DNA from: Myxococcus llanfairpwllgwyngyllgogerychwyrndrobwllllantysiliogogogochensis
Lineage (GTDB): Bacteria; Myxococcota; Myxococcia; Myxococcales; Myxococcaceae
Reading direction: 5' to 3'
Assembly: GCF_006636215.1 (NCBI RefSeq)
Contig: NZ_VIFM01000066.1
Coordinates: forward strand, 1-47,130
Length of the DNA stretch: 47,130 bases
The notes below the pieces were generated by a model. That model had not been told where the DNA came from and made no database searches. It saw nothing but the letters and a program-made list of their open reading frames with translations. The translations under genes were made by a program, and so were the position numbers. This document shows positions 8,514-16,269 of this stretch, one piece after another. Within the stretch, counting starts at the first letter, position 1. The number at the start of each line of letters is the position of its first letter.

Positions 8514-9595
8514 GGGGCGCTCTCGGAGGAAGGGAGGGGAAGGGTATCCGGAATCGTTTCGACGGGAGCCGCCAGGTCCGTGGTCAGCTCACGCTCCCGG
8601 TCCGAGGCGAGGCGGAAGCCGGGCTCACCGAAGGACGCCCAGGCGGAGAGCAGCAACTGCGCGCCCTCGTAGCCGTCGTCGAAGAAGCGCACCGCGCGGT
8701 GCTCGGCATCCCAGCGCGCCATCCGTCCGAGTGCGCGCAGGCTCGCTCCCGCCGCCCGGCGTGCCTGGGCCTTCACGCTCAGCGATGCGCGAGGAGACAG
8801 GTTGGACACCCATCGCGACGCGGGCTGGTCGACCAGGGGCCGCAGCGCCTCCAGCACGAAGCCCGCCAGGTCCCTGCGGCCCGCGCGGTCCACCGCGTCG
8901 AGAAACCCGTCCAGCACCTGCTCCTGCGCGGTGCCCAGGTCGACCAATTGCTTGGGCTCGATGAGCCGCGCTTTGCTCTCTTCCAGTCGGCGCCAGCGAA
9001 GGGCGAGCTCGTCCTGGAGCGCCTCCAGCAGCCAGCCTCCCTCCGCGAGCAGCGGCGCGAAGCCTTCCGCGTCCACGCGTCCGAGCGAGGCGCCGAACAG
9101 GTCCGGAAACCCGAGCCGACAGAGGATGGAGCGCTGGAACTGGGGCTGCAGGGCGATCGACAGAGCGCAGGGTGTGCCCGCCACCAGTCGACAGCACAGG
9201 TAGAGGAACAGCTCGTCGGCGAGCGTCGGAGGCGCGTCTACATCCAGGGGCCTGTGGCCGAAAATCGCGAGCGGCTGTTCCACGAGCCAGCGCAGGGTGT
9301 GGAAGCAGAGGACGGAGAAGCGCAGCGCGGGAGGACCGTGTCGTTCCCACAGGCGCGAGGGGCTTGACTCGGAGGACAGGTGACGTCGCTGGCGTGCCCC
9401 ACCGCAGCGGGCCAGCGCGAGGACGGTGCCCTTGGCCAACGTGTCACGCAGCGAGCGCAGGGCGCCGGGACTCAGTCGCGCGGGCGTGGTGTGGCGCGCA
9501 CGAAGCAGGTCCTCGACGGGCGCGTACTGCCCCAGGCCCATGATGGCGCGCGCGAGCGTGAGCAGCGAGTGCTCGGAAGGCGAGACGCGGGTCAT
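8510..9595 (-). CDS. Unknown helical protein of the FtsH/MoxR operon (361 aa)
   Basis: A 361-residue, largely alpha-helical protein starting MTRVSPSEHSLLTLAR. The frame stays open further upstream, but that part is antisense-like sequence inside the radical-SAM gene. The ATG at 9595 forms an ATGA overlap with that gene's stop and is the best start. It contains a Cys/Leu-rich stretch (LFLYLCCRLVAG) and several Trp residues but no recognised catalytic or nucleotide-binding motif. It has no signal peptide and probably no true membrane span. By conservation of order it is likely another structural or substrate-binding member of the operon's complex. Confidence 0.78.
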   Translation of the reverse strand: MTRVSPSEHSLLTLARAIMGLGQYAPVEDLLRARHTTPARLSPGALRSLRDTLAKGTVLALARCGGARQRRHLSSESSPSRLWERHGPPALRFSVLCFHTLRWLVEQPLAIFGHRPLDVDAPPTLADELFLYLCCRLVAGTPCALSIALQPQFQRSILCRLGFPDLFGASLGRVDAEGFAPLLAEGGWLLEALQDELALRWRRLEESKARLIEPKQLVDLGTAQEQVLDGFLDAVDRAGRRDLAGFVLEALRPLVDQPASRWVSNLSPRASLSVKAQARRAAGASLRALGRMARWDAEHRAVRFFDDGYEGAQLLLSAWASFGEPGFRLASDRERELTTDLAAPVETIPDTLPLPSSESAP

Positions 9596-10218
9596 GGACG
9601 GAGGCGGTCCGCGAGGTCTGGCCAGCCGTTGATGATGAGCCGGCCTTCGACGAGGTGCAGCTCCGCCGTATTGGGCGCGGTGAACGTCGGGTCTTCCGGC
9701 GAGTAGCGCGGGGTGAGGAAGTGCATGACCTGGTTGCTGGAGCCAATCCACCGCCGGCGCGTCTCCGGCTGGTCCTTCTCGTAGCGCCCATCCACCAGCA
9801 GGTCCAGGCTGGCGAGCAACCGCTCGACGTCCGGGTTCGTCTGGGCCTTCAGCTCCGCGAGCGTGTAGCCGCTGAAGACCATGGTGCTGAGACCGCCCGC
9901 GCGCAGCCGCTCACAGAGGTCCGCGGCGGGGCCGGGCTGCGCGAAGGGCTCGCCCCCGAGCAGCGAGAAGCCCTCGATGCCGGGCGTCGCGAGCACCCGG
10001 GCCGCGAGCGACTCCACCGTCACGACGGTGCCACGCTCCATCGCGAACATCTCCGGGTTGCAGCACCCGGGGCAGCGCAGCGGACACCCCTGGAGCCAGA
10101 GTGCGAAGCGGCGCCCGGGGCCCTCCGCCTCGGTGCGGGGAACCTGCTGTGCGACCCGGAGCACCGGGCCAGGAGAAGACGCGTCCGCGGTCGAAGACAT
10201 GGGAGCCGTCCGCAGCAT
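9592..10218 (-). CDS. Radical SAM / 4Fe-4S activase-like protein
   Basis: A 208-residue protein with the radical-SAM cluster motif C45-x3-C49-x2-C52 (GCPLRCPGC) and the SAM-binding LLGGEPF (86-92). Size and motifs match the small activating-enzyme group (anaerobic ribonucleotide reductase activase, NrdG-like, and related 4Fe-4S single-cluster proteins). No glycyl-radical enzyme is encoded in the window, so the usual NrdG job is not supported by context. The gene overlaps the next by ATGA and follows a membrane protein by 24 bases, so it sits inside the FtsH/MoxR operon. An alternative start is the ATG at 10200; neither start has a clear ribosome-binding site. Inference: it may modify a component or target of the complex. 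Confidence 0.8.
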   Translation of the reverse strand: MLRTAPMSSTADASSPGPVLRVAQQVPRTEAEGPGRRFALWLQGCPLRCPGCCNPEMFAMERGTVVTVESLAARVLATPGIEGFSLLGGEPFAQPGPAADLCERLRAGGLSTMVFSGYTLAELKAQTNPDVERLLASLDLLVDGRYEKDQPETRRRWIGSSNQVMHFLTPRYSPEDPTFTAPNTAELHLVEGRLIINGWPDLADRLRP

Positions 10219-10242
10219 GCCAGGAACGGCGGGGACCGCCCA

Positions 10243-11037
10243 TCATCCCAGCCGGGAAGGGGCCTTGCCGCCGTCGCGCTGGATGCCTGGTTCCATGCGC
10301 GGAGCGCTGGAGTTCCCGGACCCGAGCGCCCCGCGAAGCGCGTCCCGCATCCGCCCCCCGAGCCGCAGGTCCACGGCCTTGGCCACGGGCACGTCCGCGC
10401 GGCACCTGGGGCAGCGCGAGGCCTCCTCGCGAATCTTCGCCCCGCACCCGGCGGGACACGCGCGGCGCGAGCGCGCTTCCAGTCGATAGGCGACCAGTCC
10501 CGCCGCGCCGCAGGCCAGGGTGAACAGGAGCACGAGCGCCAGCGACAGTGGCGCCCAGAGGATGGCCACCGCCGCCAGCCCCAGGCCGAAGACGTCCTCG
10601 GTGCGCAGGAGCCACCGCCGGGGATGCAGCACCTCCGTCTCGAGCTGGTCCACGCGCGTATGCACCCACTGGCGCACCGACAGCGTCGCGACGGCGACGA
10701 AGGCGCCCACCGCGCCCACGGCCCAGGGAGGAAGCTGCTCCGTCCCCACGCCCATTGATGCGAGCGCCACCGTGGCGCCGCTGCCCGCGCTCAACGCGAA
10801 CTGCGCCAGGCCCAGCACCATGCGCAGGTCACTGTCGCGCTGCGTGTACATCTCGAACGCGAGCAGCGCGACGAAGGCCCCGAGCGCTTGCGGCGTCGCG
10901 AGCCACCCGAGCTCCGGCGGCAGCGACAGGTATTGGTAGTGCGCGGCGAGCGCGAGCAGCAGCAGGCTGCCTCCCGCGCGCGTTCCCGAGGCTCCACTCA
11001 GGCCGATGACTTGGGAGGCGAGGGCGAAGGAGAGCAT
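10243..11037 (-). CDS. Membrane protein with C-terminal zinc ribbon (DUF4126-like)
   Basis: A 264-residue protein with several hydrophobic segments (roughly residues 5-35, 50-65, 75-98, 105-122 and 150-185). They are followed by a cytoplasmic zinc-ribbon pattern, C-x3-C-x10-C-x2-C (CPAGCGAKI...CPRC), and a polar Gly/Arg-rich tail. The N-terminal layout, a Gly/Ala-Ser-Gly motif followed by LLLLALAAHYQYL, resembles the DUF4126 membrane family; this is recalled, not searched. It begins 3 bases after the preceding membrane-protein stop and ends 24 bases before the radical-SAM gene, so it is probably co-transcribed. It may anchor the soluble complex to the inner membrane. Confidence 0.75.
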   Translation of the reverse strand: MLSFALASQVIGLSGASGTRAGGSLLLLALAAHYQYLSLPPELGWLATPQALGAFVALLAFEMYTQRDSDLRMVLGLAQFALSAGSGATVALASMGVGTEQLPPWAVGAVGAFVAVATLSVRQWVHTRVDQLETEVLHPRRWLLRTEDVFGLGLAAVAILWAPLSLALVLLFTLACGAAGLVAYRLEARSRRACPAGCGAKIREEASRCPRCRADVPVAKAVDLRLGGRMRDALRGALGSGNSSAPRMEPGIQRDGGKAPSRLG

Positions 11038-11040
11038 GGC

Positions 11041-11757
11041 TCAGCTCCCTCCCATCGGCGCGGCGAGGAAGCCCTGCACGAGCCCCAGTGACTGGAGCAC
11101 GTACAACACCAGCAGCACCGACGCGGCGGTGAAGGCCAGCAGCATCAACATCCAGCCCACCAGCAGGCCCATCTCCCAGAAGGCGACGGCGACACCGCGC
11201 GCCTCGCGCTCGGTCTGCCATGCGAGATAGCGGCGCGCGAAGAGGCCAGCGAGCGCGACTTCGCCCGCGCTCAGCGCGACCTTGACCAGCGCGCCGAAGC
11301 CGGGAATCAGCGTGAGGAGTTCGAGCACGAGGATGGACAGCGCCACGAAGCAGCCGGCGGCCAGGCGCAGCGTCCACCGGGAGACCAGCCGACGCTGGGG
11401 CGTGAGCAGTTGGAGCGCGGGAGTCACCAGCGTCACGCGCAGCCACACCAGCGCGGCGACCAGCAGCAGGGACGTGAGCAGGGGCACCCAACTGGCGACC
11501 AGCGCGGCGAGCGCCACCACCGCGACGGCGATGCCCAGCCGCACCGTGGCCCGCTCGGAGGCGAGTCGGTGGAGGACCTCTCGGTCCGTGGCGCTGGGCA
11601 GCGTCTGTTCGTCGCACCGGGGACAGGGGCGACCGCGCAGCGCCGTCCCTCCAGGAATCCGCTCGGCACACCGGCGACAGCGTCCGCTCAACAGCAGCGC
11701 GAGCTCATGCTCCTCGCTCCGAGCGCTCCGAGCATTCGCGGTCATCGTCAAAGGCAT
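11041..11757 (-). CDS. Membrane protein with N-terminal zinc ribbon
   Basis: A polytopic membrane protein whose first ~50 residues hold a zinc-ribbon pattern, C-x2-C-x13-C-x2-C (CRRC...CPRC). At least four hydrophobic segments follow. The frame is open to 11868, but the ATG at 11757 is preferred: AGGGGG lies a few bases upstream and a plausible promoter lies between 11810 and 11782. Alternatives are 11769 and 11745. With this start the protein has 238 residues. It is the first gene of the nine-gene operon and is divergent from the acetyltransferase. Pairing with the next zinc-ribbon membrane protein suggests that the two act together. Confidence 0.7.
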   Translation of the reverse strand: MPLTMTANARSARSEEHELALLLSGRCRRCAERIPGGTALRGRPCPRCDEQTLPSATDREVLHRLASERATVRLGIAVAVVALAALVASWVPLLTSLLLVAALVWLRVTLVTPALQLLTPQRRLVSRWTLRLAAGCFVALSILVLELLTLIPGFGALVKVALSAGEVALAGLFARRYLAWQTEREARGVAVAFWEMGLLVGWMLMLLAFTAASVLLVLYVLQSLGLVQGFLAAPMGGS

Positions 11758-11781
11758 CGTCCCCCTCATCGAAGTGGCCAC

Positions 11782-11810
11782 ATCATGCCCCGAGCGTGCG
11801 GGCGAGTCAG
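11782..11810 (-). promoter_or_regulatory. Possible promoter of the FtsH/MoxR operon
   Basis: On the minus strand, CTGACT (11810-11805) and CATGAT (11787-11782) are separated by 17 bases; each matches four of six consensus positions. The predicted transcription start near 11775 lies just upstream of the chosen ATG at 11757 and would exclude the longer frame starting at 11868. Confidence 0.35.
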
Positions 11811-11866
11811 GTACCGTCAGGCCCTGCGTCACGGGCTCCCACTCGTCGTTCGCGAAGGACCTTCTC

Positions 11867-12457
11867 ATGCGATTCCAGCCGGTCCAGTTGATGCTACGTG
11901 ACGGTCGCCCCGGCCTCGTCCGGGAGGCGGTGCGAGAGGATGGGCCGGCGCTGTTCGAGCTGGAGCGAGCGATTGTCCAGGCCCGTCAAGGCATCGTGAA
12001 GCACCCGGAGGAGCTGCCCGTGGACGCGGCCACCTTCACGGCCCAACGCGATGGCGCGGGGCTGCACCGGCAGGATGGCACCGCGTTCCCCCTGGTCGTG
12101 ACGGACTCGCACGGAGCGCTGCTGGGGGAAGCCTCCATCCTGCGCCTCTCCTATCGGATGCTGCGTCACGTGGGCGTGCTGGGCATCGGCGTGCATCCTT
12201 CGGCACAGGGGATGGGCGTCGGCCGGGCCTTGATGGACCACCTGCTCACCTGGGTCCGCGCCCACCGCGACCCGGACGGTGGCGCCGTCACCCGAGTGGA
12301 ACTCTGCGCTCGGGCCGACAACCCGAGGGCCCTCGCGCTCTATCTCTCCCAGGGCTTCGTCCTCGAGGGCACCCGTCGCGCCTTCCTCCGCCTCGATGAC
12401 GGCTCCTACGTCGATGATGTCCTCATGGGCCTGTTGCTCCACGTCCCAGGGCCCTGA
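11867..12457 (+). CDS. GNAT-family N-acetyltransferase
   Basis: A 196-residue GNAT-type acetyltransferase. The acetyl-CoA-binding motif A is visible as GIGVHPSAQGMGVGRALMDHL (about residues 101-121), preceded by a conserved beta strand and followed by ARADNPRALALYLSQGF, the usual C-terminal motif B region. Start choice: GAAGGA lies 7 bases upstream of the ATG at 11867; the longer open frame has no such support. The gene is divergent from the FtsH/MoxR operon, about 110 bases apart start to start, and may share its regulatory region. The substrate (protein N terminus, amine or antibiotic) cannot be told from sequence. Confidence 0.88.
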   Translation: MRFQPVQLMLRDGRPGLVREAVREDGPALFELERAIVQARQGIVKHPEELPVDAATFTAQRDGAGLHRQDGTAFPLVVTDSHGALLGEASILRLSYRMLRHVGVLGIGVHPSAQGMGVGRALMDHLLTWVRAHRDPDGGAVTRVELCARADNPRALALYLSQGFVLEGTRRAFLRLDDGSYVDDVLMGLLLHVPGP

Positions 12458-12585
12458 GTCGACTCAAACCCGCTGGTTTGCCCGTAGACAGATTTCGCCA
12501 GGGCCAAGGGGAGTGGACGGTGAAGGATCTTCTGGCGCCGCAATTTCCCAGCAAGGCTTCATTGGTGCAGTAGACTGCGAGGGTC

Positions 12586-14373
12586 ATGACGCGGCCTGTG
12601 TCCGCCTACGCCCCTCGAAGCGAACGCAAGCCGTTGTACGTGAAGGTGGTGACGCAGCCCGCCCTTCCGGGGTGCTGGGCCGTCAACATCAGCGAGACGG
12701 GCATCGGCCTCATCGCCACGCCGCGAGGGCCCCAGGAGGGGCCGCGCGAGGGCGAGTCCGTGGAGCTGTCATTCTCCCTGCCGGACTCGAACGAGCACAT
12801 CCGCGCGAGAGGCGACGTGCGCTGGCGGCACGAGTCGGGTGGCGCGGTGACGGCGCTCGGCGTCTTCTTCCACTCCTTCGAGGGCTCCGACGGGGTGAAG
12901 CTGGCGCGCTACCTGACGACGGCGCGGCTCCAGGTGGTGGTGGTGTTCGCGAGCGAAGAGGAGGCGCGGGATATCCGCGCGGCGCTGGAGGGGCAGGCCG
13001 TGCCGCACTTCGCCGCCAGCGCGGAGGAGGCGCATGCGCTGCTGGCGCGCGGTGACGCGGCGGCGCTGCTCGTCTGTGGCCAGGAGGAGGCGCGGGCCCT
13101 GACGCTGGTGGAGGGCCTGGCCACGGCGAGCACGGACGTGGAGCTGTCGGGCGCCGTGCCTCCTTCGGACCTGGCCTCGCGCATCATCTACTGCGCGCCC
13201 GCGGCGCCGGAGCGACTGGTGGCGCTGTTCAACGCGGGCCTCGTCTTCCGGGCGCTCGGGGAGTCACCCTCGCGCGAGGCCGTGAGGCAGGCGGTGCTCC
13301 AGGCCGGACGCGAGCGCGGCGTGCGCACCGAGCAGTGGCGGATGACGTTGGAGCTGGAGCGCAACCTGCTGCGCGAGCGGGCGCTGTCCCAGGCGCGGCC
13401 GACGGAGCCGGGCGGGCGGGGCGAGGAGGAAGTGGGCCTGCGCAGCGCGGCCATGCAGCGGGTGATGGAGATGGTGCGCCAGGTGGCGCCCCACCGCGTG
13501 GCGGTGCTGCTCCAGGGCGAGACGGGCACGGGCAAGGAGGTGCTGGCGCGCATCGTCCACCGCCTCAGTGGCCGGGGAGAGCTGCCGCTGGTGGTGCAGG
13601 ACTGCGGCGCGCTCACGGAGACGCTGCTGGAGAGCGAGCTGTTCGGCCACGTGAAGGGCGCCTTCACCAACGCGGTGGCGGACCATCCGGGGCTGTTCGT
13701 CCTGGCCAACGGCGGCACCATCTTCCTGGACGAAATCGAGAACACGACGCCCAACCTCCAGGCGAAGCTCTTGCGCGTGCTGGAGACGGGCGATGTCCGT
13801 CCGGTGGGTGGCACCCAGGTGCGGCATGTGGACGTGCGCGTCCTGGCCGCGAGCAACAAGGACCTGGGAGAGGAGGTGCGCGCCGGACGCTTCCGCTCGG
13901 ACCTCTTCTATCGCCTCAACAGCTTCACCATCGACATCCCCCCGCTGCGCGAGAGGCCCGAGGACGTGCCGGAGCTGGCGCGCTACTTCCTGCACGTGTT
14001 CAACCGGGTCTTGCGCCGCTCGGCCAGCGGCATGTCCCAGGACGTGGAGGACATGCTGCGCTCCTACCCGTGGCCGGGCAACGTGCGCGAACTGCGCAAC
14101 GTGCTGGAGCGCGCCGTGCTGCTGTCGCGTCCGGGGGAGGTGGTGTCGCGCCGGTTGCTGCCGCCCTCGCTCGTGACAGTGTCCCCGGCGCGCAACGAGC
14201 TGGCGGGAGATGGCTCGCTGCGCGCGCGGCTGGAGCGGGTGGAGCGCGAGCTCATCCGCGAGGCCCTGGAGCGCCATGGCGGGGTGCTGCGGCGCGCGGC
14301 CGTGGCGCTGGGCATGGACCCCGTGACGCTGGGCCGCAGGGCCCGGCGCCACGGTCTCTGGAAGTCGGACTGA
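12586..14373 (+). CDS. PilZ-domain sigma54-dependent transcription activator
   Basis: A 595-residue enhancer-binding protein. Domains in order: an N-terminal PilZ-like domain (about 8-110, with RSERK and NISETGIG replacing the usual RxxxR and DxSxxG); a receiver-like region without an obvious phosphoacceptor Asp (about 112-230); an AAA+ sigma54-interaction domain with Walker A GETGTGKE (311-318), a GAFTGA-loop variant GAFTNA (358-363) and Walker B GGTIFLDEIE (376-385); and a Fis-type helix-turn-helix at the C terminus (about 555-590). GAGGG precedes the ATG. The expected role is activation of sigma54 promoters, possibly in response to c-di-GMP, although the PilZ arginine motif is imperfect. 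The target genes are unknown. Confidence 0.93.
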   Translation: MTRPVSAYAPRSERKPLYVKVVTQPALPGCWAVNISETGIGLIATPRGPQEGPREGESVELSFSLPDSNEHIRARGDVRWRHESGGAVTALGVFFHSFEGSDGVKLARYLTTARLQVVVVFASEEEARDIRAALEGQAVPHFAASAEEAHALLARGDAAALLVCGQEEARALTLVEGLATASTDVELSGAVPPSDLASRIIYCAPAAPERLVALFNAGLVFRALGESPSREAVRQAVLQAGRERGVRTEQWRMTLELERNLLRERALSQARPTEPGGRGEEEVGLRSAAMQRVMEMVRQVAPHRVAVLLQGETGTGKEVLARIVHRLSGRGELPLVVQDCGALTETLLESELFGHVKGAFTNAVADHPGLFVLANGGTIFLDEIENTTPNLQAKLLRVLETGDVRPVGGTQVRHVDVRVLAASNKDLGEEVRAGRFRSDLFYRLNSFTIDIPPLRERPEDVPELARYFLHVFNRVLRRSASGMSQDVEDMLRSYPWPGNVRELRNVLERAVLLSRPGEVVSRRLLPPSLVTVSPARNELAGDGSLRARLERVERELIREALERHGGVLRRAAVALGMDPVTLGRRARRHGLWKSD

Positions 14374-14385
14374 GTCCGGCTGTCG

Positions 14386-15789
14386 CTAGTGGGCGCGCAC
14401 CCACTGGAGGATGGGTTGCCACACGCGCTGCGGGGCGGTGTCCGCGAGGAACAGGTCCGCGTGCCCGAAGTCGAGCGCGCGCGCGGCCGTCGGCAGGTCG
14501 CGAACGACGAGTGACGAGACGTCCTGGCTGCCGAGCAGCGTCGTGGAGTGAACGCCGTACTCACCCACGCCGCCGCCCGCGCCCACGTAGAGCACCGGCA
14601 CCGTCACGCGCTGGAGGTGGTCGTCGTAGGGCACGTCCAGTCCACACGTCCACGCGTCCGACTCCACGACTTCGTTGAGGCTCTGGTAGGGCGCCGCGCG
14701 CTGGGCGTACTCGTAGAGGTAGGGCTCGGAGGTGTACGTCATGCTGCCCGGCAGGCCCGTCGCGTCGGGGATGCCCGCCATCAGGTGGTAGCCCGGGGTG
14801 AGGGCCGGCAGCGGCGCCAGCAGCGCGCCCGTGGCCGCCGCGGAGACGATGGCGGCACGGCGGTTGGTGGGCCGGCCGGTGCCAGGGCCGAAGACGTCAT
14901 CCGGCAGCAGCGGGGAGGGCGCGTCCGGGGCCGTGGCCGCCAACAGGCCGATGTACTGGAGGGTGATGCCGGGCGCGGGGCCCAGGAGGCCACCCTCCGT
15001 GACGCCCGCGTCGCGCCGGGCCTTCAGCGCGGTGTGACGCTCACACGCCCATGCCTGCTGCTGCGCGAACTGGGGCGCGTGGCGCACCGCCATGTCCACG
15101 GGGATGAAGCCGTCCACCTGTCGCAGCAGCCGGGGCAGCCGCGCCTCCGAGTTGAGATAGGCGAAGGCGACCATCGCGCCCCGGCTCCACGCGAGCAGGT
15201 GCATCGAACCCACGTTGCCGCCCGCGAGCCGCAGCGTCCGCGCCAGCAGCAGGCCCGTGCCCACGTCCTTCGCGTGCGTGCCCAGGTTCCACCCCGCCAT
15301 GAAGCCGAAGTCCTGCGTCCCCGCGGGCACCCCGACCCAGCGCATGTCGATGCCCCACACGTCCACGTTCTCCTGGGCCAGATAGGCCGCGATGGAGTGG
15401 TTCGCCGGCACATGCGCGGACCCCACGCTGGAGAGGAAGGCCGCGTCGAAACCCCACGCATCGCCATGCACCAGGAACACCGCCCGGTTCGCCCTGGCGG
15501 GCACCCACGGCGCGCGCTCCTTCACCACGCGGTGCACGGTGACGGTGTCATGCGCTCCGGGACCCACCTGGAGCTCGAACCGGTAGTGCGCGACGTCGCC
15601 GAACACCGGCTCGCGCGAAGCCCACCGGGTGGAGGCGCCGCTGGCGACACCTTCCAGCGAGGAGACGCCGGAGACCAGCGCCTCCGTCGCGCTGTCGCGT
15701 AAGTCTTCTGGGGTTGAGGGCGTCTCGGAAATTCCACAACCCAGCGACAGGAATGTCAGACAAACAGAAAGGCTGAACCACGAACGCAT
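14386..15789 (-). CDS. Alpha/beta-hydrolase lipoprotein
   Basis: A 467-residue predicted lipoprotein. The start at 15789 is preferred over the longer frame because GAGG lies 6 bases upstream and it begins a classic signal peptide ending in LSLGC (lipobox cysteine 18). The body looks like an alpha/beta hydrolase: an oxyanion-region HGDAW (109-113), a nucleophile elbow AWSRG with serine 202 (first Gly of GxSxG replaced by Ala) and a likely catalytic histidine in DFGHADLF near the C terminus. Substrate unknown; esterase or peptidase activity is possible. It is convergent with the sigma54 activator, 12 bases apart. Confidence 0.82.
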   Translation of the reverse strand: MRSWFSLSVCLTFLSLGCGISETPSTPEDLRDSATEALVSGVSSLEGVASGASTRWASREPVFGDVAHYRFELQVGPGAHDTVTVHRVVKERAPWVPARANRAVFLVHGDAWGFDAAFLSSVGSAHVPANHSIAAYLAQENVDVWGIDMRWVGVPAGTQDFGFMAGWNLGTHAKDVGTGLLLARTLRLAGGNVGSMHLLAWSRGAMVAFAYLNSEARLPRLLRQVDGFIPVDMAVRHAPQFAQQQAWACERHTALKARRDAGVTEGGLLGPAPGITLQYIGLLAATAPDAPSPLLPDDVFGPGTGRPTNRRAAIVSAAATGALLAPLPALTPGYHLMAGIPDATGLPGSMTYTSEPYLYEYAQRAAPYQSLNEVVESDAWTCGLDVPYDDHLQRVTVPVLYVGAGGGVGEYGVHSTTLLGSQDVSSLVVRDLPTAARALDFGHADLFLADTAPQRVWQPILQWVRAH

Positions 15790-16269
15790 AGAGACCTCGA
15801 GTCGAAGAAGAAGGGTTCGGGGGACGCTGCGTGTTGACGGGTCGAAGCTCCCCCGTGCCGTGTCACCCGCAGAGCAGAATTCAAGCCAGGCAATGAACAC
15901 GCGAAAGCCTTGGAGTGCCTTCTATCTCTGGACTTCACGCTTGCTGTCCACTGTGAAGCAACCGTCTGACATGCCCTGGTGGGTGTGGTTCCGGTGACCC
16001 GCTTCACGACTGAAGCAGGGGCATCACGGGTGTGGCTTCCAAGGGGCACGCGGCGGTGCGGGCTTGCCGGACCGAATCACGCGATGGAAGACGTCTGGAG
16101 TGCCCTGCGGCGGACAACGTCCTTCGGGGAGGGGGAGTGCTGAACACCTGGGTGTTCGCCACCCTCCCGGGTCCGAAAATCGAGGACCACATCCACAGCT
16201 CCCGGCGGGGCGGAGGACGGCGCGCGCGACGAGCACCTCGGCGCCTCGTGGGGAGAAAGTGGAGGCGTC
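15790..16269. other. 480-base divergent intergenic region
   Basis: This region lies between the divergent hydrolase and E1-like genes. No supported coding frame was found; open frames here lack a start with a ribosome-binding site. It contains one clear palindrome at 16142-16157, listed separately, and GGAGG four bases before the E1-like ATG. It likely holds two divergent promoters, but no convincing -35/-10 pair was found. Confidence 0.5.
16142..16157. promoter_or_regulatory. Palindromic operator-like site
   Basis: GAACACC and GGTGTTC form a perfect 7-bp inverted repeat around a 2-base centre. It lies 112 bases upstream of the E1-like start. The size and symmetry suit a dimeric repressor. 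Confidence 0.45.

Noticed and set aside
16047..16066. Possible sigma54 promoter before the E1-like gene
   Set aside because: GG and GC elements are spaced 11 instead of 10 bases and the rest of the consensus is poor.
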